Counted from the stretch's first letter, positions 8,853 through 18,271 are shown. The stretch: 64,000 nucleotides of DNA from Brevibacterium casei CIP 102111 (GCF_900169275.1 NZ_FXZC01000001.1:186001-250000), one strand, 5' to 3'. A program made the numbers and translations. Notes: a model not told the origin generated them from the sequence alone.

Positions 8853-9740
8853 TCACCGGAGCGAGCGCAGGTGCTCGATCGCGAGCCGGGCGCAGTAGCC
8901 GATCGAGGCGTCGAGTTCGGGCTGGGAGAACGTCGCGATCGTCGAGCGGGTGAAGATCGCGATCGAATACGCCGTGCCGTCGCTGTCGACGATGACCCCT
9001 GCCTCGTGCCGGAAGTTGAGGAACGTCCCGGTCTTCCCGTAGTAGCTGACCGCATCCATGGGGAAGCCCGCGGCAATCCGGTGCCGGAAGATCTGCCTGC
9101 GCAGGAGGTCGCGCAGCACCGCGGAGTCCTCGGCCCCGAGCAGACGGCCTGTGTGGATGAGCTCGAAGAGGCGCGCGGTGGCACGCACGGTGCCGGTGTT
9201 GAACGCCGAATCCGGCAGCTGGGGCACGCGACCCGAGCGGGCATCGGCGACGGCGACGGCCAGGGCACGGGCCTCGTCGCCGCCGGCCACCTCGGCGAGG
9301 ACATCGTAGAGGTGGGACATCGGGGCGACGACGTCGAACGAGCGGATACCGAAGCGGTGGAGCAGAGCGGTGATCCTCTCGGGCCCGACGAGGGCGAAGA
9401 GCGTGTCCGCGGCGGCATTGTCGCTGACCGACAATGCCATCGCGGCGAGGTCGCGCAGGCTCATCTCGACGGGATCGTGCAGTCCGGAGATCCCCGTCCC
9501 GCCCGGAGTCGCGGTCGTCGGGTCGACGACGACGCGCCGCGTGAGGTCGAGGACGCCGTCGGCGGCGGCATCGAGGAGGCCTGCGACGATCGCGACCTTG
9601 CCGACCGAGGCGAGCGGGATGCGCGCGGACTCCCGGATGCCGACCGAACGGTGGGTCTCGAGGTCCTCGGCGAAGAGGAACCCCTGCGCGCCGAGGCTCG
9701 TCCACACCCCGTTGATCTCGTCGATGACGGTTTCGCTCAT
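8853..9740 (-). CDS. Serine beta-lactamase-like hydrolase (class A fold)
   Basis: The 295-residue product carries the three active-site motifs of penicillin-recognising enzymes: SVGK (Ser45-Lys48), SDN (106-108) and KTG (236-238). It has no signal peptide and no EPELN-type omega loop, so the deacylating glutamate of true class A beta-lactamases is not evident; it may act as a peptidase or esterase rather than a resistance enzyme. The start codon overlaps the stop of the LysR gene by four bases (ATGA), so the two are probably coupled. Cytoplasmic location would be odd for a wall enzyme. Confidence 0.8.
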   Translation of the reverse strand: MSETVIDEINGVWTSLGAQGFLFAEDLETHRSVGIRESARIPLASVGKVAIVAGLLDAAADGVLDLTRRVVVDPTTATPGGTGISGLHDPVEMSLRDLAAMALSVSDNAAADTLFALVGPERITALLHRFGIRSFDVVAPMSHLYDVLAEVAGGDEARALAVAVADARSGRVPQLPDSAFNTGTVRATARLFELIHTGRLLGAEDSAVLRDLLRRQIFRHRIAAGFPMDAVSYYGKTGTFLNFRHEAGVIVDSDGTAYSIAIFTRSTIATFSQPELDASIGYCARLAIEHLRSLR

Positions 9741-10723
9741 GACGGTCCGAACAGCCTTTCATCCGCATAGCGGCCCTGGTGAGCGACGCTGCGGGTCTCA
9801 TGGGAGCGGGCCCCGAGGATCCGGGCGATCGCCGTGAGGATGAGCGGCGACTCCATCGCGTCGAGGAGATCGAGGCTGCCGGAGCCGACGACCTCGACCC
9901 GGCGGGCGAGGTCGACGTCGCGCAGACCGCGGTAGGGCAGGGAGTGGGTGCGCGCGGTCATCGCCGGGCACAGGAGCACCGAGCCGTGGGCGAAGACATG
10001 GGTGACGGCGTCGAATTCGGTGTCGGCGACGACGAACTGGCCGAGGTGGATGCCGCGAGCGACGAGCGGGGTGAGCAGACCCGAATCGTGGAGGAGGCCG
10101 GCATCCTCGGGGAGGATCATGATCGTCTCCCGCTCCGAGGCCCGTCCGAAACCCATGCCAGGCGGCATCCCGCGCAGGTCGGCGGCGCTCATCGCTCCCT
10201 CGGACCCTGTGAATCGGGTCGAGGCGGCGACGAGGTCGACGACGAGGTCACTGGACTGCCGTCGACGCTGCGTCGGCAGGGGAGAGCCGAGCCCGCGGAC
10301 GTCGAGTCCCGCGTCGATCTCCCCGGACTCGATGAGATCGTCGAGGGCCGCCGATTCGGCGGGGACGAACCGCGGCACGGCCCCGCCGAGGCGCAGCTCC
10401 TTCGTCGCCGAGACGAGGACCGCGGGGTCGAGGCGCCCGTGGACGCCGATGAGGGTGCCCTCCTCGCGACGACCCGCCACCTCGGCGAGGCCGTCGATGC
10501 GGCGCAGTATCTCGAGGATGTCGGGCAGCACCGCCCTGCCGGCGGCGGTGAGTCGGATGCGGCGACGGCTGCGGTCGAAGAGGCGCACCCCGAGGTGCCT
10601 CTCGAGGTCGGCGACCCCACGGGAGATCGGCGGCTGTGCGAGCGAGAGTTCGTCGGCAGCCCGCGTGAAGCTCTCGTGCTCGGCGACGGCACGGAACATC
10701 TCGAGGCTCTTGAGGAGGTTCAC
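9737..10723 (-). CDS. LysR-family transcriptional regulator of the beta-lactam/PBP region
   Basis: The 328-residue product has an N-terminal winged helix (LEMFRAVAEHESFTRAADEL and PPISRGVADLERHLG) and a LysR effector domain. The start is a GTG at 10723 preceded by GGTGGAG; the sequence upstream in the same frame does not look coding. It is coupled to the beta-lactamase-like gene and divergent from the class B PBP gene, an arrangement reminiscent of ampR next to its beta-lactamase target. A role in responding to wall damage is inference. Confidence 0.88.
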   Translation of the reverse strand: MNLLKSLEMFRAVAEHESFTRAADELSLAQPPISRGVADLERHLGVRLFDRSRRRIRLTAAGRAVLPDILEILRRIDGLAEVAGRREEGTLIGVHGRLDPAVLVSATKELRLGGAVPRFVPAESAALDDLIESGEIDAGLDVRGLGSPLPTQRRRQSSDLVVDLVAASTRFTGSEGAMSAADLRGMPPGMGFGRASERETIMILPEDAGLLHDSGLLTPLVARGIHLGQFVVADTEFDAVTHVFAHGSVLLCPAMTARTHSLPYRGLRDVDLARRVEVVGSGSLDLLDAMESPLILTAIARILGARSHETRSVAHQGRYADERLFGPS

Positions 10724-10747
10724 CGACCGGTCTCCACCTGGGTGTAT

Positions 10748-10764
10748 ATCAGAATCAGCATGAT
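10748..10764. promoter_or_regulatory. Candidate LysR operator between lysR and the PBP gene
   Basis: ATCA-N9-TGAT lies in the 94-base divergent intergenic region, upstream of the PBP promoter. LysR proteins bind dyads of this size (T-N11-A class) between divergent genes. The match is short and could be chance. Confidence 0.35.
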
Positions 10765-10781
10765 GCGAACTCCATGTGATA

Positions 10782-10811
10782 TTGGACATGCTCAGGATGG
10801 GTGCCAACGAT
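10782..10811 (+). promoter_or_regulatory. Candidate promoter of the PBP operon
   Basis: TTGGAC (10782-10787), an 18-base spacer and AACGAT (10806-10811) lie in front of the ATG at 10818, again with a six-base gap that points to a leaderless mRNA. The -10 is weak. Confidence 0.4.
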
Positions 10812-10817
10812 AGCACC

Positions 10818-12737
10818 ATGAAGCCCCTGACACGAAGGATCATCGGTGTCGTCGTCGTGCTCGTGCTCGTCGGAGTCGGCGTTCTCGCGCTGCGCACCCT
10901 CCCCGTCCTCCCCTCGATCGCCGCGAGGCAGATCGCCGCCGACCTCACCTCCGGTCAGCTGCGCTCACAGGCATGGACGAACCCGGACGACGGGGACGAC
11001 CTCGCCGGGATCGTCACGGACCTCGCCGAGGCGGGACAGGGCACACGCCGTGTCACCGTCGACGGCGTCGACTCGGCCGGCGGCACCGCGACGGCGACGC
11101 TGCGCTGGGACTGGGAGTTCGCCTCGGCGGCGGGTGACTGGTCCTACTCCGTCGACGTCTCCCTCCGGCGGTCCGGGGCACTGTGGACGGCCGAGTTCGA
11201 GCCCCGCCTCGTCCACCCCGACCTCGGTGACGGTGAGATCCTCACGGCCGAACGCACGGCCGGTGAGCGCGGGCGGATCCTCGGTGCTGACGACGCCGTC
11301 CTCGTGGCCGAGGGCGAGGTCATCGACGTCGGCCTCCAGCCGAGCAGGCTCACGGATGAGAAGGCGACACTCGCGCAGCTGGAGAAGTCGCTCGACATCG
11401 ATCCGAAGGAGCTCGCCGAACGCGTCGAGAAGGCCGACCCGGACGCGTTCGTCCCCGTCATCACCCTGCGCAAGGACGACTACGAGCTCGTCAAGGGCGC
11501 GATCCTTAAGCTGCCGGGCACCGTCTTCCGCTCCCGCACGCAGCCGCTCGCGCGGACGAAGGGATTCGCCGCGGCGACGCTCGGCTCGGCCGGACGCGCC
11601 GAACCCGACGAGATCGCCGCCGAACCCGAGAGCCTCACCTCTGACTCCTACGTCGGGCGCAGCGGAATCCAGATGCTCTACGACGGCACGCTGCGGCCGG
11701 GCCCCGGGCTGCGGATCCTTGCCGAGGATGCTGCTTCGGGTGCTGCGGGCGGCGGATCCGGTGAGGGTCCGGGATCCGGTGAGGGTCCGGCGACGCTGTA
11801 CACGGTCGACGGGACTTCCGGGGAGGACGTGACGACGACGCTCGACGTCGCCGTCCAGACCGCCGCCGAGGAAGCGGCGGCCACGGCGACGAAGCCGAGC
11901 GCGATCGTCGCGATCCGCCCGAGCGACGGCCATGTCCTCGCCGTGGCGAACTTCGACCCCACCGGGGCCGCGTGGGACCGGGCCCTGACCGGCCAGTACC
12001 CGCCCGGGTCCGTGTTCAAGATCGTCTCCGGGGCGGCGATGGTCGACTCCGGGATCACCCCCGGCACCGCCCTCGACTGCCCGAAGACGACGAGCGTCAA
12101 CGGCAAGCGGTTCAAGAACGCCGAGGACCACGTGCTCGGCGAAGTCGACTTCTCAGAGAGCTTCGCCCAATCGTGCAACACGGCCTTCGTCAACTCGGCC
12201 CCCGACGTCACCGCGGCAGCCCTGAGTGAGACCGCGTTGAGCATGGGCATGGGCCAGATCGACATCGGCACAGACTCCTACATGGCCTCGGTGCCCGAGG
12301 CCGACGACCCCGTCGAGCACGCGGCGGCGATGATCGGCCAGGGCAAGGTGCTCGCCACACCATTGGCCGTCGCGACGATGACCGCGACCGTGGCCAAGGG
12401 GTCCACGGTCCGACCCCTCCTCGTCCTCCCCGACCGCCGGGACCGCACCGGCGAGGTGCCCGCCCCCGATCCGAAGGGGCTGGCCGAGGTCAAGGAGATG
12501 ATGCGGGCGACGGTGACCGACGGCACCGCCTCGGCGCTCGCCGACGTCCCCGGTGACCCGGTCTACGGGAAGACGGGGACCGCCGAATACGGCACCGCGG
12601 TGCCCCCGCGCACCCATTCGTGGTTCGCCGGGTTCCAGGGGGACCTCGCCGTCGCCGTCCTCGTCGAGGACGGGGGATTCGGCGCCGAGGCGGCCGTGCC
12701 CGTCGCCGACCGATTCTTCACGGAGCTGAACTCATGA
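10818..12737 (+). CDS. Class B penicillin-binding protein with MecA-N-like domain
   Basis: This 639-residue D,D-transpeptidase begins with one membrane anchor (IIGVVVVLVLVGVGVLAL). An NTF2-like MecA-N-type domain follows (about residues 30-140), then a dimerisation region and the transpeptidase domain with SVFK (Ser398-Lys401), SCN (452-454) and KTGT (Lys585). MecA-N domains occur in low-affinity PBPs such as PBP2a, but also in ordinary actinobacterial PBPs, so resistance cannot be assumed. A GEGPGSGEGP repeat at about 314-326 is a flexible linker. The ATG at 10818 is chosen because the anchor starts there. The stop overlaps the next gene (ATGA). Confidence 0.93.
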   Translation: MKPLTRRIIGVVVVLVLVGVGVLALRTLPVLPSIAARQIAADLTSGQLRSQAWTNPDDGDDLAGIVTDLAEAGQGTRRVTVDGVDSAGGTATATLRWDWEFASAAGDWSYSVDVSLRRSGALWTAEFEPRLVHPDLGDGEILTAERTAGERGRILGADDAVLVAEGEVIDVGLQPSRLTDEKATLAQLEKSLDIDPKELAERVEKADPDAFVPVITLRKDDYELVKGAILKLPGTVFRSRTQPLARTKGFAAATLGSAGRAEPDEIAAEPESLTSDSYVGRSGIQMLYDGTLRPGPGLRILAEDAASGAAGGGSGEGPGSGEGPATLYTVDGTSGEDVTTTLDVAVQTAAEEAAATATKPSAIVAIRPSDGHVLAVANFDPTGAAWDRALTGQYPPGSVFKIVSGAAMVDSGITPGTALDCPKTTSVNGKRFKNAEDHVLGEVDFSESFAQSCNTAFVNSAPDVTAAALSETALSMGMGQIDIGTDSYMASVPEADDPVEHAAAMIGQGKVLATPLAVATMTATVAKGSTVRPLLVLPDRRDRTGEVPAPDPKGLAEVKEMMRATVTDGTASALADVPGDPVYGKTGTAEYGTAVPPRTHSWFAGFQGDLAVAVLVEDGGFGAEAAVPVADRFFTELNS

Positions 12738-15010
12738 GACATCTGCTGAGATTCCTCGCCCTGTCCGTGTGCGCCGGGATCGTCGCCGCCGGACTCGCCA
12801 GCCCCGTCGCCGGATCCTCCGCCGCCGCCCTCGGTGCGGGAATGGACCTCTTCGACTCCCTGCCCGCCGAGCTCGACGACCGCCCACTCGCCCAACCGTC
12901 GACGCTGCTGACGAAGAATGGGACGACGATCGCGACCTTCTCGTGGCAGAACCGGGACGAGGTGCCGCTCGAGAGGATCTCGCAGCCGATGCGGGATGCG
13001 ACGCTCGCGATCGAGGACCGCCGCTTCTACGAGCACGGTCCTGTCGACGTCGAAGGTGTGGCCCGGGCCGTCGCGAAGAACCTCCTCACCGGGTCCCTCC
13101 ACGGCGGATCGACGCTCACCCAGCAGTACGTGAAGAACGTCCTCATCAATGCCAGCCAGGCCGATGGGGACGAGCAGGGCATCGACCGGGCCAGGGACCG
13201 CTCCGGGGTGAGCGGCATGGCGCGCAAGCTGCGGGAGATGCGGCTCGCGATCACAGTGGAGAAGACGTTCACGAAGGACGAGATCCTGAACCGCTACCTC
13301 AACATCGCCAGCTACTCGGGATCGCCCAACGTCTACGGCGTCCAGGCCGCCGCCCGGCAGTACTGGGGCGTCGACGCCGCCGAGCTGTCGATCGCGCAGG
13401 CGGCGACGCTCGCCGGGATCGTGCGCAACCCGTATGAGTACAACCCGCAGAAGAACCCCGAGGCGGTCATCGAACGCCGCAACCTCGTGCTTGAGAAGAT
13501 GGCCGAATACGGGTACATCACCGCCGACGAGCAGAAGGAGGCGGCGGAGTCCGGACTCGACCTCAAGCCGAACGTCACTCCCAACGGCTGCGCCTCCGCC
13601 GGTGACCTCGCCTACTTCTGCACCTACGTCGAGAGCGGCGTCCTCACCGACGAACGCTTCGGTGCCACCCCCGAAGAGCGGAAGGAGACCCTGCGCCGAG
13701 GCGGTCTGACGATCCGCACCTCCATCGACTCGGCCCTGCAGAAGAAGGCCGTGGAAGCGGTGCGGGACCGGCTTCCCGTCGGGGACTCCTCCGGGGCGGT
13801 GCAGGCTCTCGTCAGCGTCGATGTCGCCACCGGAGAGATCCGGGCGATGACCCAGAACACGGAGTACAGCCTCGGCGAGGAGGAGAAGCGGGGACGCACC
13901 TCGGTCAACTACGCCGTCGACAGTCCCTTCGGCGGGGGCACGGGCTTCCAGCCGGGTTCGACGTGGAAGCCGTTCGTGCTCGCAGCCTGGCTGGCCGACG
14001 GCCGCAGCCTCGGCGACACCGTCAACGGGTCGGGGACCGACTACACGGGGTTCTCGACGCAGGGATGCGACGGTCGCAACTATGCCGCCGGCGGCTACAA
14101 CCCGCGCAACGCCGGGGACTCCGGCGGCGCGGACGGCAGGATGACCGTGCTCGAGGCGACGAAGAAGTCGGTGAACAAGGCGTACGCGGACATGGCCTCG
14201 CAGCTGAACATGTGTGAGATCCGGGATACGGCGACGAGCCTCGGCGTGCGTCTGGGAACCGGGGAGAAGCTCTCTGCGGCGACATTGGAGAACGGGACCG
14301 AACAGGTCCTCTACCCGTCGTCGATCCTCGGGACGGTCTCCGTCTCACCGCTGACGATGGCCTCGGCGTACACGGCGTTCGCCAACCACGGGACGCGGTG
14401 CGCACCGCAGGCGATCGTCACCGTCACCGACTCCGAGGGCGAGGAGATCCGCGGTGCCGGTGGTGATGGGAACGCGGGGTGCGCCGAGGTGATCGACCCG
14501 ACGATCGCCGACACCGTCGCGTACGCGCTCAGTCAGACCTTCGAGGGCGGGACGACGACGAGGCTGCGCATCGGCACACCGGCTGCGGCGAAGACGGGGA
14601 CGACGAACTTCGAGGTCGGAGCGAGCTGGCTCGTCGGGTTCACCCGCGGCCTGTCGACGGCTGTGTGGACGGGCGACCCCGAGGGCATGCGCGACTGGCG
14701 GCGGAACTCACGCGGGTCGATGCCGCGCATCGTCTATGGTCAGACTGTATCGGGGCCGACATGGCAGGAGTTCATGCGCTACGCGGGTCCGCGCGCGGAG
14801 ACCGGCGGCTTCCCGCGGCCCGACGGCGGAGGCGAGAGCGCGGGTCGGAATGCTCGGGGACCCGACGGCGGTAGCGAGGTCTCCCGCGGTGCCGACGGCG
14901 GGAGCGAGCCCGGCCGGTCGGGCGACGGACCGTCGGAGGCGGACGATGCTGGGAAGCCGGATGATCCGGCGAAACGCGACGGTGCCGAGGCGGGGCTGGG
15001 AGGGAGATGA
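12734..15010 (+). CDS. Class A (bifunctional) penicillin-binding protein
   Basis: The 758-residue product starts with a membrane segment or signal anchor (LLRFLALSVCAGIVAAGLA). A GT51 glycosyltransferase domain follows with IEDRRFYEHG (Glu94) and GGSTLTQQYVKN, then a transpeptidase domain with STWK (Ser409-Lys412), SVN (from Ser479) and KTGT (Lys620). It polymerises and cross-links peptidoglycan. A Gly/Asp/Ser-rich tail of about 75 residues ends the protein. It overlaps the PBP gene upstream and the small membrane gene downstream, each by ATGA, so the three are one operon. Confidence 0.95.
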   Translation: MRHLLRFLALSVCAGIVAAGLASPVAGSSAAALGAGMDLFDSLPAELDDRPLAQPSTLLTKNGTTIATFSWQNRDEVPLERISQPMRDATLAIEDRRFYEHGPVDVEGVARAVAKNLLTGSLHGGSTLTQQYVKNVLINASQADGDEQGIDRARDRSGVSGMARKLREMRLAITVEKTFTKDEILNRYLNIASYSGSPNVYGVQAAARQYWGVDAAELSIAQAATLAGIVRNPYEYNPQKNPEAVIERRNLVLEKMAEYGYITADEQKEAAESGLDLKPNVTPNGCASAGDLAYFCTYVESGVLTDERFGATPEERKETLRRGGLTIRTSIDSALQKKAVEAVRDRLPVGDSSGAVQALVSVDVATGEIRAMTQNTEYSLGEEEKRGRTSVNYAVDSPFGGGTGFQPGSTWKPFVLAAWLADGRSLGDTVNGSGTDYTGFSTQGCDGRNYAAGGYNPRNAGDSGGADGRMTVLEATKKSVNKAYADMASQLNMCEIRDTATSLGVRLGTGEKLSAATLENGTEQVLYPSSILGTVSVSPLTMASAYTAFANHGTRCAPQAIVTVTDSEGEEIRGAGGDGNAGCAEVIDPTIADTVAYALSQTFEGGTTTRLRIGTPAAAKTGTTNFEVGASWLVGFTRGLSTAVWTGDPEGMRDWRRNSRGSMPRIVYGQTVSGPTWQEFMRYAGPRAETGGFPRPDGGGESAGRNARGPDGGSEVSRGADGGSEPGRSGDGPSEADDAGKPDDPAKRDGAEAGLGGR

Positions 15011-15345
15011 CTGTCGATGCCAAGGGTCGTCCGCGCTCGGTCGGTGGGGCTGTCGGGTTCGGGATCGCTGCCCTCGCCGTGTTCGCGTTCCCCATCGCGA
15101 TGCTCGCCTTCCTCGGTCTCATCGCCTACTCGGGCTGCATCGTCCACTGCTCGGGGGAGCCGCAGACGGACTGGGTGACCACGCTGTCCTACCTCGGCGT
15201 CGCAGGCCTCCTCATCGTCGACATCGGACTGTGGGCGTGGGCAGGGTATCGATGGGGCCGGCCCGTGCCGCTCATCATCGCGGCGGTCCCCGTCGTTCTC
15301 ACCTACATCGTTGTCGGCATCGGCGTCCTCGCCGGCGCGTTCTGA
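15007..15345 (+). CDS. Small three-TM membrane protein of the PBP operon
   Basis: The 112-residue protein has three predicted membrane segments (about 14-37, 57-77, 87-110) and a short loop with two cysteines (GCIVHC). I do not recognise the family. Its start overlaps the class A PBP stop (ATGA), so it is likely co-produced with both PBPs and may be an accessory membrane protein of wall synthesis; that is inference from context only. Confidence 0.75.
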   Translation: MTVDAKGRPRSVGGAVGFGIAALAVFAFPIAMLAFLGLIAYSGCIVHCSGEPQTDWVTTLSYLGVAGLLIVDIGLWAWAGYRWGRPVPLIIAAVPVVLTYIVVGIGVLAGAF

Positions 15346-15463
15346 GAACCGGGGGAGAAGTCGACAGGGGTGGCCCAATCACGTGCCTGCCCCGAGTGCT
15401 CGGCCGAGGCGCGCACAGGCTCGGGAAGCGTACGCAGAGGGGACTTACTCGGATAGGAGAGAG

Positions 15464-16438
15464 ATGACGAAATCACTGACACCGCGAACCCGGATGCTGC
15501 GGGCTGCGGCCGCGCTGGCCTGCACGAGCGGCCTCATCCTCGTCGCCGGCTGCCAGGAGGGCGGGGCGGCCACCTCGGCGGACGGGGCCGATCCGACTGC
15601 ATCCTCCACATCGGTGACGCCCACGGATACAGGGGATCCGACTGCGGCGGACCCAGCCGAAGCCGACTCCGCCTTCACCCAGCTCGAAGACGACTTCGAT
15701 GCCAGGGTCGGCGTCTACGCCGTCGACCTCGACACGGGTCGAGAGCTCGCCTGGCGCGGCGATGAGAGGTTCGCGTACGCGTCGACGATCAAGGCCATGG
15801 CCTCGGCGGCGCTGCTCGATGAGGTGGGGACTGACGGACTGTCGAAGAGGGTGTCGATCTCCGAGGACGACATCGTCAGCCACTCGCCGGTGACCGAGAC
15901 GAAGGTCGGAGGCACGATGACGCTCGCCGAGCTCTGCGAGGCCGCGATGACCCAGAGCGACAACGGTGCTGCGAACCTCATCTTCGCCGAACTCGGCGGG
16001 CCCGCAGCCCTCGACGAACGCCTGAACGATCTCGGCGACACCGGAACCACGGTCTCGCGCACCGAACCGGGACTCAACGAGGCGAAGCCCGGGGATCCCC
16101 GCGACACCACCACACCGCGCGCCTCGGCGGGCAACCTCCGCGAATACGTCTTCGGCGGAGCGCTCGAGGACGACGAGGCGACGACCCTGACCGACTGGAT
16201 GAAGGCCACGCAGACCGGGGACACGCTGATCCGAGCGGAGCTGCCCGAGGAATGGACGGTCGGGGACAAATCGGGCACCGGATACTACGGTTCGCGCGCC
16301 GACCTCGGGATCGTCTGGCCCGGCGACGGCGGTCCCATCATCATCTCCGTCCTCTCATCGAAGGACGAGAAGGACGCCGAGGCCGACGACCGTCTGATCT
16401 CCGGCGCAGCGGCCATCGCGGTCGAGCAGATCCGCTGA
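15464..16438 (+). CDS. bla: Class A beta-lactamase, lipoprotein
   Basis: The 324-residue product has a lipobox (LVAGC, Cys30) and a Ser/Thr/Asp-rich linker, so it is probably tethered outside the membrane. The catalytic set is complete: STIK (Ser107-Lys110), SDN (165-167), the omega-loop motif EPGLNEA (Glu201, equivalent to Glu166) followed by PGDPRDTTTP, and KSG (269-271). It should hydrolyse penicillins by acylation and deacylation. The ATG is preceded by AGGAGAGAG. It lies 118 bases after the PBP operon on the same strand, making a compact beta-lactam target and defence cluster. Confidence 0.95.
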   Translation: MTKSLTPRTRMLRAAAALACTSGLILVAGCQEGGAATSADGADPTASSTSVTPTDTGDPTAADPAEADSAFTQLEDDFDARVGVYAVDLDTGRELAWRGDERFAYASTIKAMASAALLDEVGTDGLSKRVSISEDDIVSHSPVTETKVGGTMTLAELCEAAMTQSDNGAANLIFAELGGPAALDERLNDLGDTGTTVSRTEPGLNEAKPGDPRDTTTPRASAGNLREYVFGGALEDDEATTLTDWMKATQTGDTLIRAELPEEWTVGDKSGTGYYGSRADLGIVWPGDGGPIIISVLSSKDEKDAEADDRLISGAAAIAVEQIR

Positions 16439-16796
16439 GTCGGCGGGCAGTGCGGCGCCGGCCTCCGCCGCGGGCTGCGGATCTCGTTCCCCATCGAGGT
16501 GAGAGCCGCGGCCGCCGACGATGAGCCGCTGTCGACGGCGGACGCCCTCGTCTCAGGTGCGGGGTCGCAGGGATTCGTCCGCCGTCGGCTCCCTTCCCGG
16601 GGCGATGGGAGGCGAGTCAAGGCGGCCGGACAGGGAGACTTGATAGCGTGCGTCTGTCTGTACTCGTGTGACCAGGGAGGACACGATGAATTTCGGCTGA
16701 AGCCTCCCGTGTGTCCGGGTCAGCTGATAGTCTCAAGCGCGGATCACCTGAGAGGCCCCTGACGGCCCCCTTCACTGCGAGCGAACGGAACCGACG
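16439..16796 (+). other. 358-base intergenic region before the MHS transporter
   Basis: There is no gene of ordinary size here. It holds a 4-codon frame with a strong ribosome-binding site and competing hairpin arms at 16675-16716 (see separate entry), and a possible -35 TTGATA at 16640. The stretch at 16439-16630 shows no feature that I can support. Confidence 0.5.
16675..16716 (+). promoter_or_regulatory. Leader with mini-ORF and alternative hairpins
   Basis: GGGAGG (16675-16680) sits five bases before ATG AAT TTC GGC TGA (16686-16700). Downstream CCTCCC (16703-16708) is the exact complement of that ribosome-binding site, and GTGTCC (16711-16716) pairs with the overlapping GGACAC (16679-16684). 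The two pairings exclude each other, as in attenuators. It ends 80 bases before the transporter start. Function is inferred. Confidence 0.35.
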
Positions 16797-18164
16797 ATGT
16801 CCGAGTTCGAACCCGAATCACGCCCCCGCACCCAGGCAGGGGCAGGCTCTGCCGAGAAGGAGAGGGGACGCCGCCGCTCGATGCTCGTCGCCGCCTTCGG
16901 CACCGTCGTCGAATGGTATGACTTCTCGATCTTCTTCTACGTCGCGACGACGCTGACGAAGGAGTTCTTCGGCGGGCAGGCCGATTCGCTGCTGCTCACC
17001 CTCGGCGTCGGCGCCGCCGGATTCCTCTTCCGGCCGCTCGGGGCCATGGTCTTCGGCCACCTCGGCGATCGGGTCGGACGCAAGCACGCACTCGTCGTCT
17101 CCGCGGTGCTCATGGCCGTGTCCATGCTCGGCATCGCGATCATGCCCGACTACAACACGATCGGGATCTGGGCCGGGGTCGGCCTCGTCTTCTTCCGCTG
17201 CCTCTCCGGGTTCTCCGTCGGTGCCGAGTACACGGGGATCATGGTCTTCCTCATGGAGTCGGCGAAGCCGGGCAAGCGCGGACTCGCTGCGAGCTGGGCT
17301 GCGGCGAACAGCGAGGTCGGCGCCCTGCTCGCCGTCGGTTCGGGCGCCCTGCTGGCCAATACGCTCTCGACCGAGGCGATGGAGTCGTGGGGGTGGAGGG
17401 TGCTCTTCGTCCTCGGTGCCGTCCTCGCCGCGCTCATGGTTCCGCTGCGTCGGATGATGGTCGAGACCGACACGTTCAAGCGCCTGCAGAAGGCGGAGAA
17501 GACCGATGTCGTCCTCAAGCGCTCGCCGCTCATCACCGCGATCCTCGAACAGCCCCGGGCGATCATCGTCGCCTTCCTCATCTCCTCGATCGGGTCGGTG
17601 AGCTACTTCCTCAACATCACCTATGTGCCCACCTACGTCGAAGAGGTCGCCCAGGTCCCGAACTCGGGTTCGCTGGCGCTGGGCACCGTGGCCGCAGTCG
17701 TCGCCATCGTCGTCACGCCGTTCTTCGGGCTCGCCTCTGACCGGTTCGGGCGGAAGGCCTCCCTCGCCGGCCTCATGGTCGTCTTCATCTTCACGACGAT
17801 CCCCGCCTATGTGCTCCTGAGCAACGACTCGGCGTCGATCGCGATCGGCGGCGCCGCATTCCTCGCGATCCCCGCCGCCGGGTGGAGCGCTGTGGCCGCG
17901 GCGATGATCCCCGAGCAGTTCACCGGCACGAGCCGCTTCTCGGGCATGGCCATCGGCTACAACGTCGCCACCGTCCTCTTCGGCGGACTCTCACCGCTTG
18001 TCGCCACGTGGCTGATGTCCTCGACCGGTCTCACCCTGGCACCGGCGATCTATGCGACGGTCATCGTCGTCGTCGCCGGCGTCCCTGTGCTCTTCCTCGC
18101 TCGCAGCATGGCGAAGAAGTCGCTCGCAGAGATCGATGAGGACCGCCACCTCGTGCCCGCGTAG
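16797..18164 (+). CDS. MFS transporter, metabolite:H+ symporter (MHS) family
   Basis: The 455-residue product has 12 membrane segments and the MHS hallmark GTVVEWYDFSIFFY after a 28-residue cytoplasmic lead, plus the loop motif GHLGDRVGRK between TM2 and TM3. MHS proteins import organic acids such as alpha-ketoglutarate, shikimate or proline with protons. The substrate is unknown; there is no catabolic gene on the same strand until the gentisate operon. It ends at a shared terminator facing the next transporter. Confidence 0.9.
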   Translation: MSEFEPESRPRTQAGAGSAEKERGRRRSMLVAAFGTVVEWYDFSIFFYVATTLTKEFFGGQADSLLLTLGVGAAGFLFRPLGAMVFGHLGDRVGRKHALVVSAVLMAVSMLGIAIMPDYNTIGIWAGVGLVFFRCLSGFSVGAEYTGIMVFLMESAKPGKRGLAASWAAANSEVGALLAVGSGALLANTLSTEAMESWGWRVLFVLGAVLAALMVPLRRMMVETDTFKRLQKAEKTDVVLKRSPLITAILEQPRAIIVAFLISSIGSVSYFLNITYVPTYVEEVAQVPNSGSLALGTVAAVVAIVVTPFFGLASDRFGRKASLAGLMVVFIFTTIPAYVLLSNDSASIAIGGAAFLAIPAAGWSAVAAAMIPEQFTGTSRFSGMAIGYNVATVLFGGLSPLVATWLMSSTGLTLAPAIYATVIVVVAGVPVLFLARSMAKKSLAEIDEDRHLVPA

Positions 18165-18187
18165 AGGCCTCTGGGGCGGCCTCCGGC

Positions 18188-18235
18188 AGGAGGATCCGGT
18201 TCGACATCGAGCCCCATGTCGAACCGGATCCTCCT
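18188..18235. terminator. Bidirectional terminator, 20-bp perfect stem
   Basis: Positions 18188-18207 and 18216-18235 are perfect reverse complements around an 8-base loop. It lies between two convergent transporter genes, and the arms begin AGGAGG and end CCTCCT. There is no strong T-tract, common in high-GC actinobacteria. Confidence 0.85.
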
Positions 18236-18271
18236 CGCGAAGGCGGTCCGCGCGAGGTGTGGTGCGTACTC

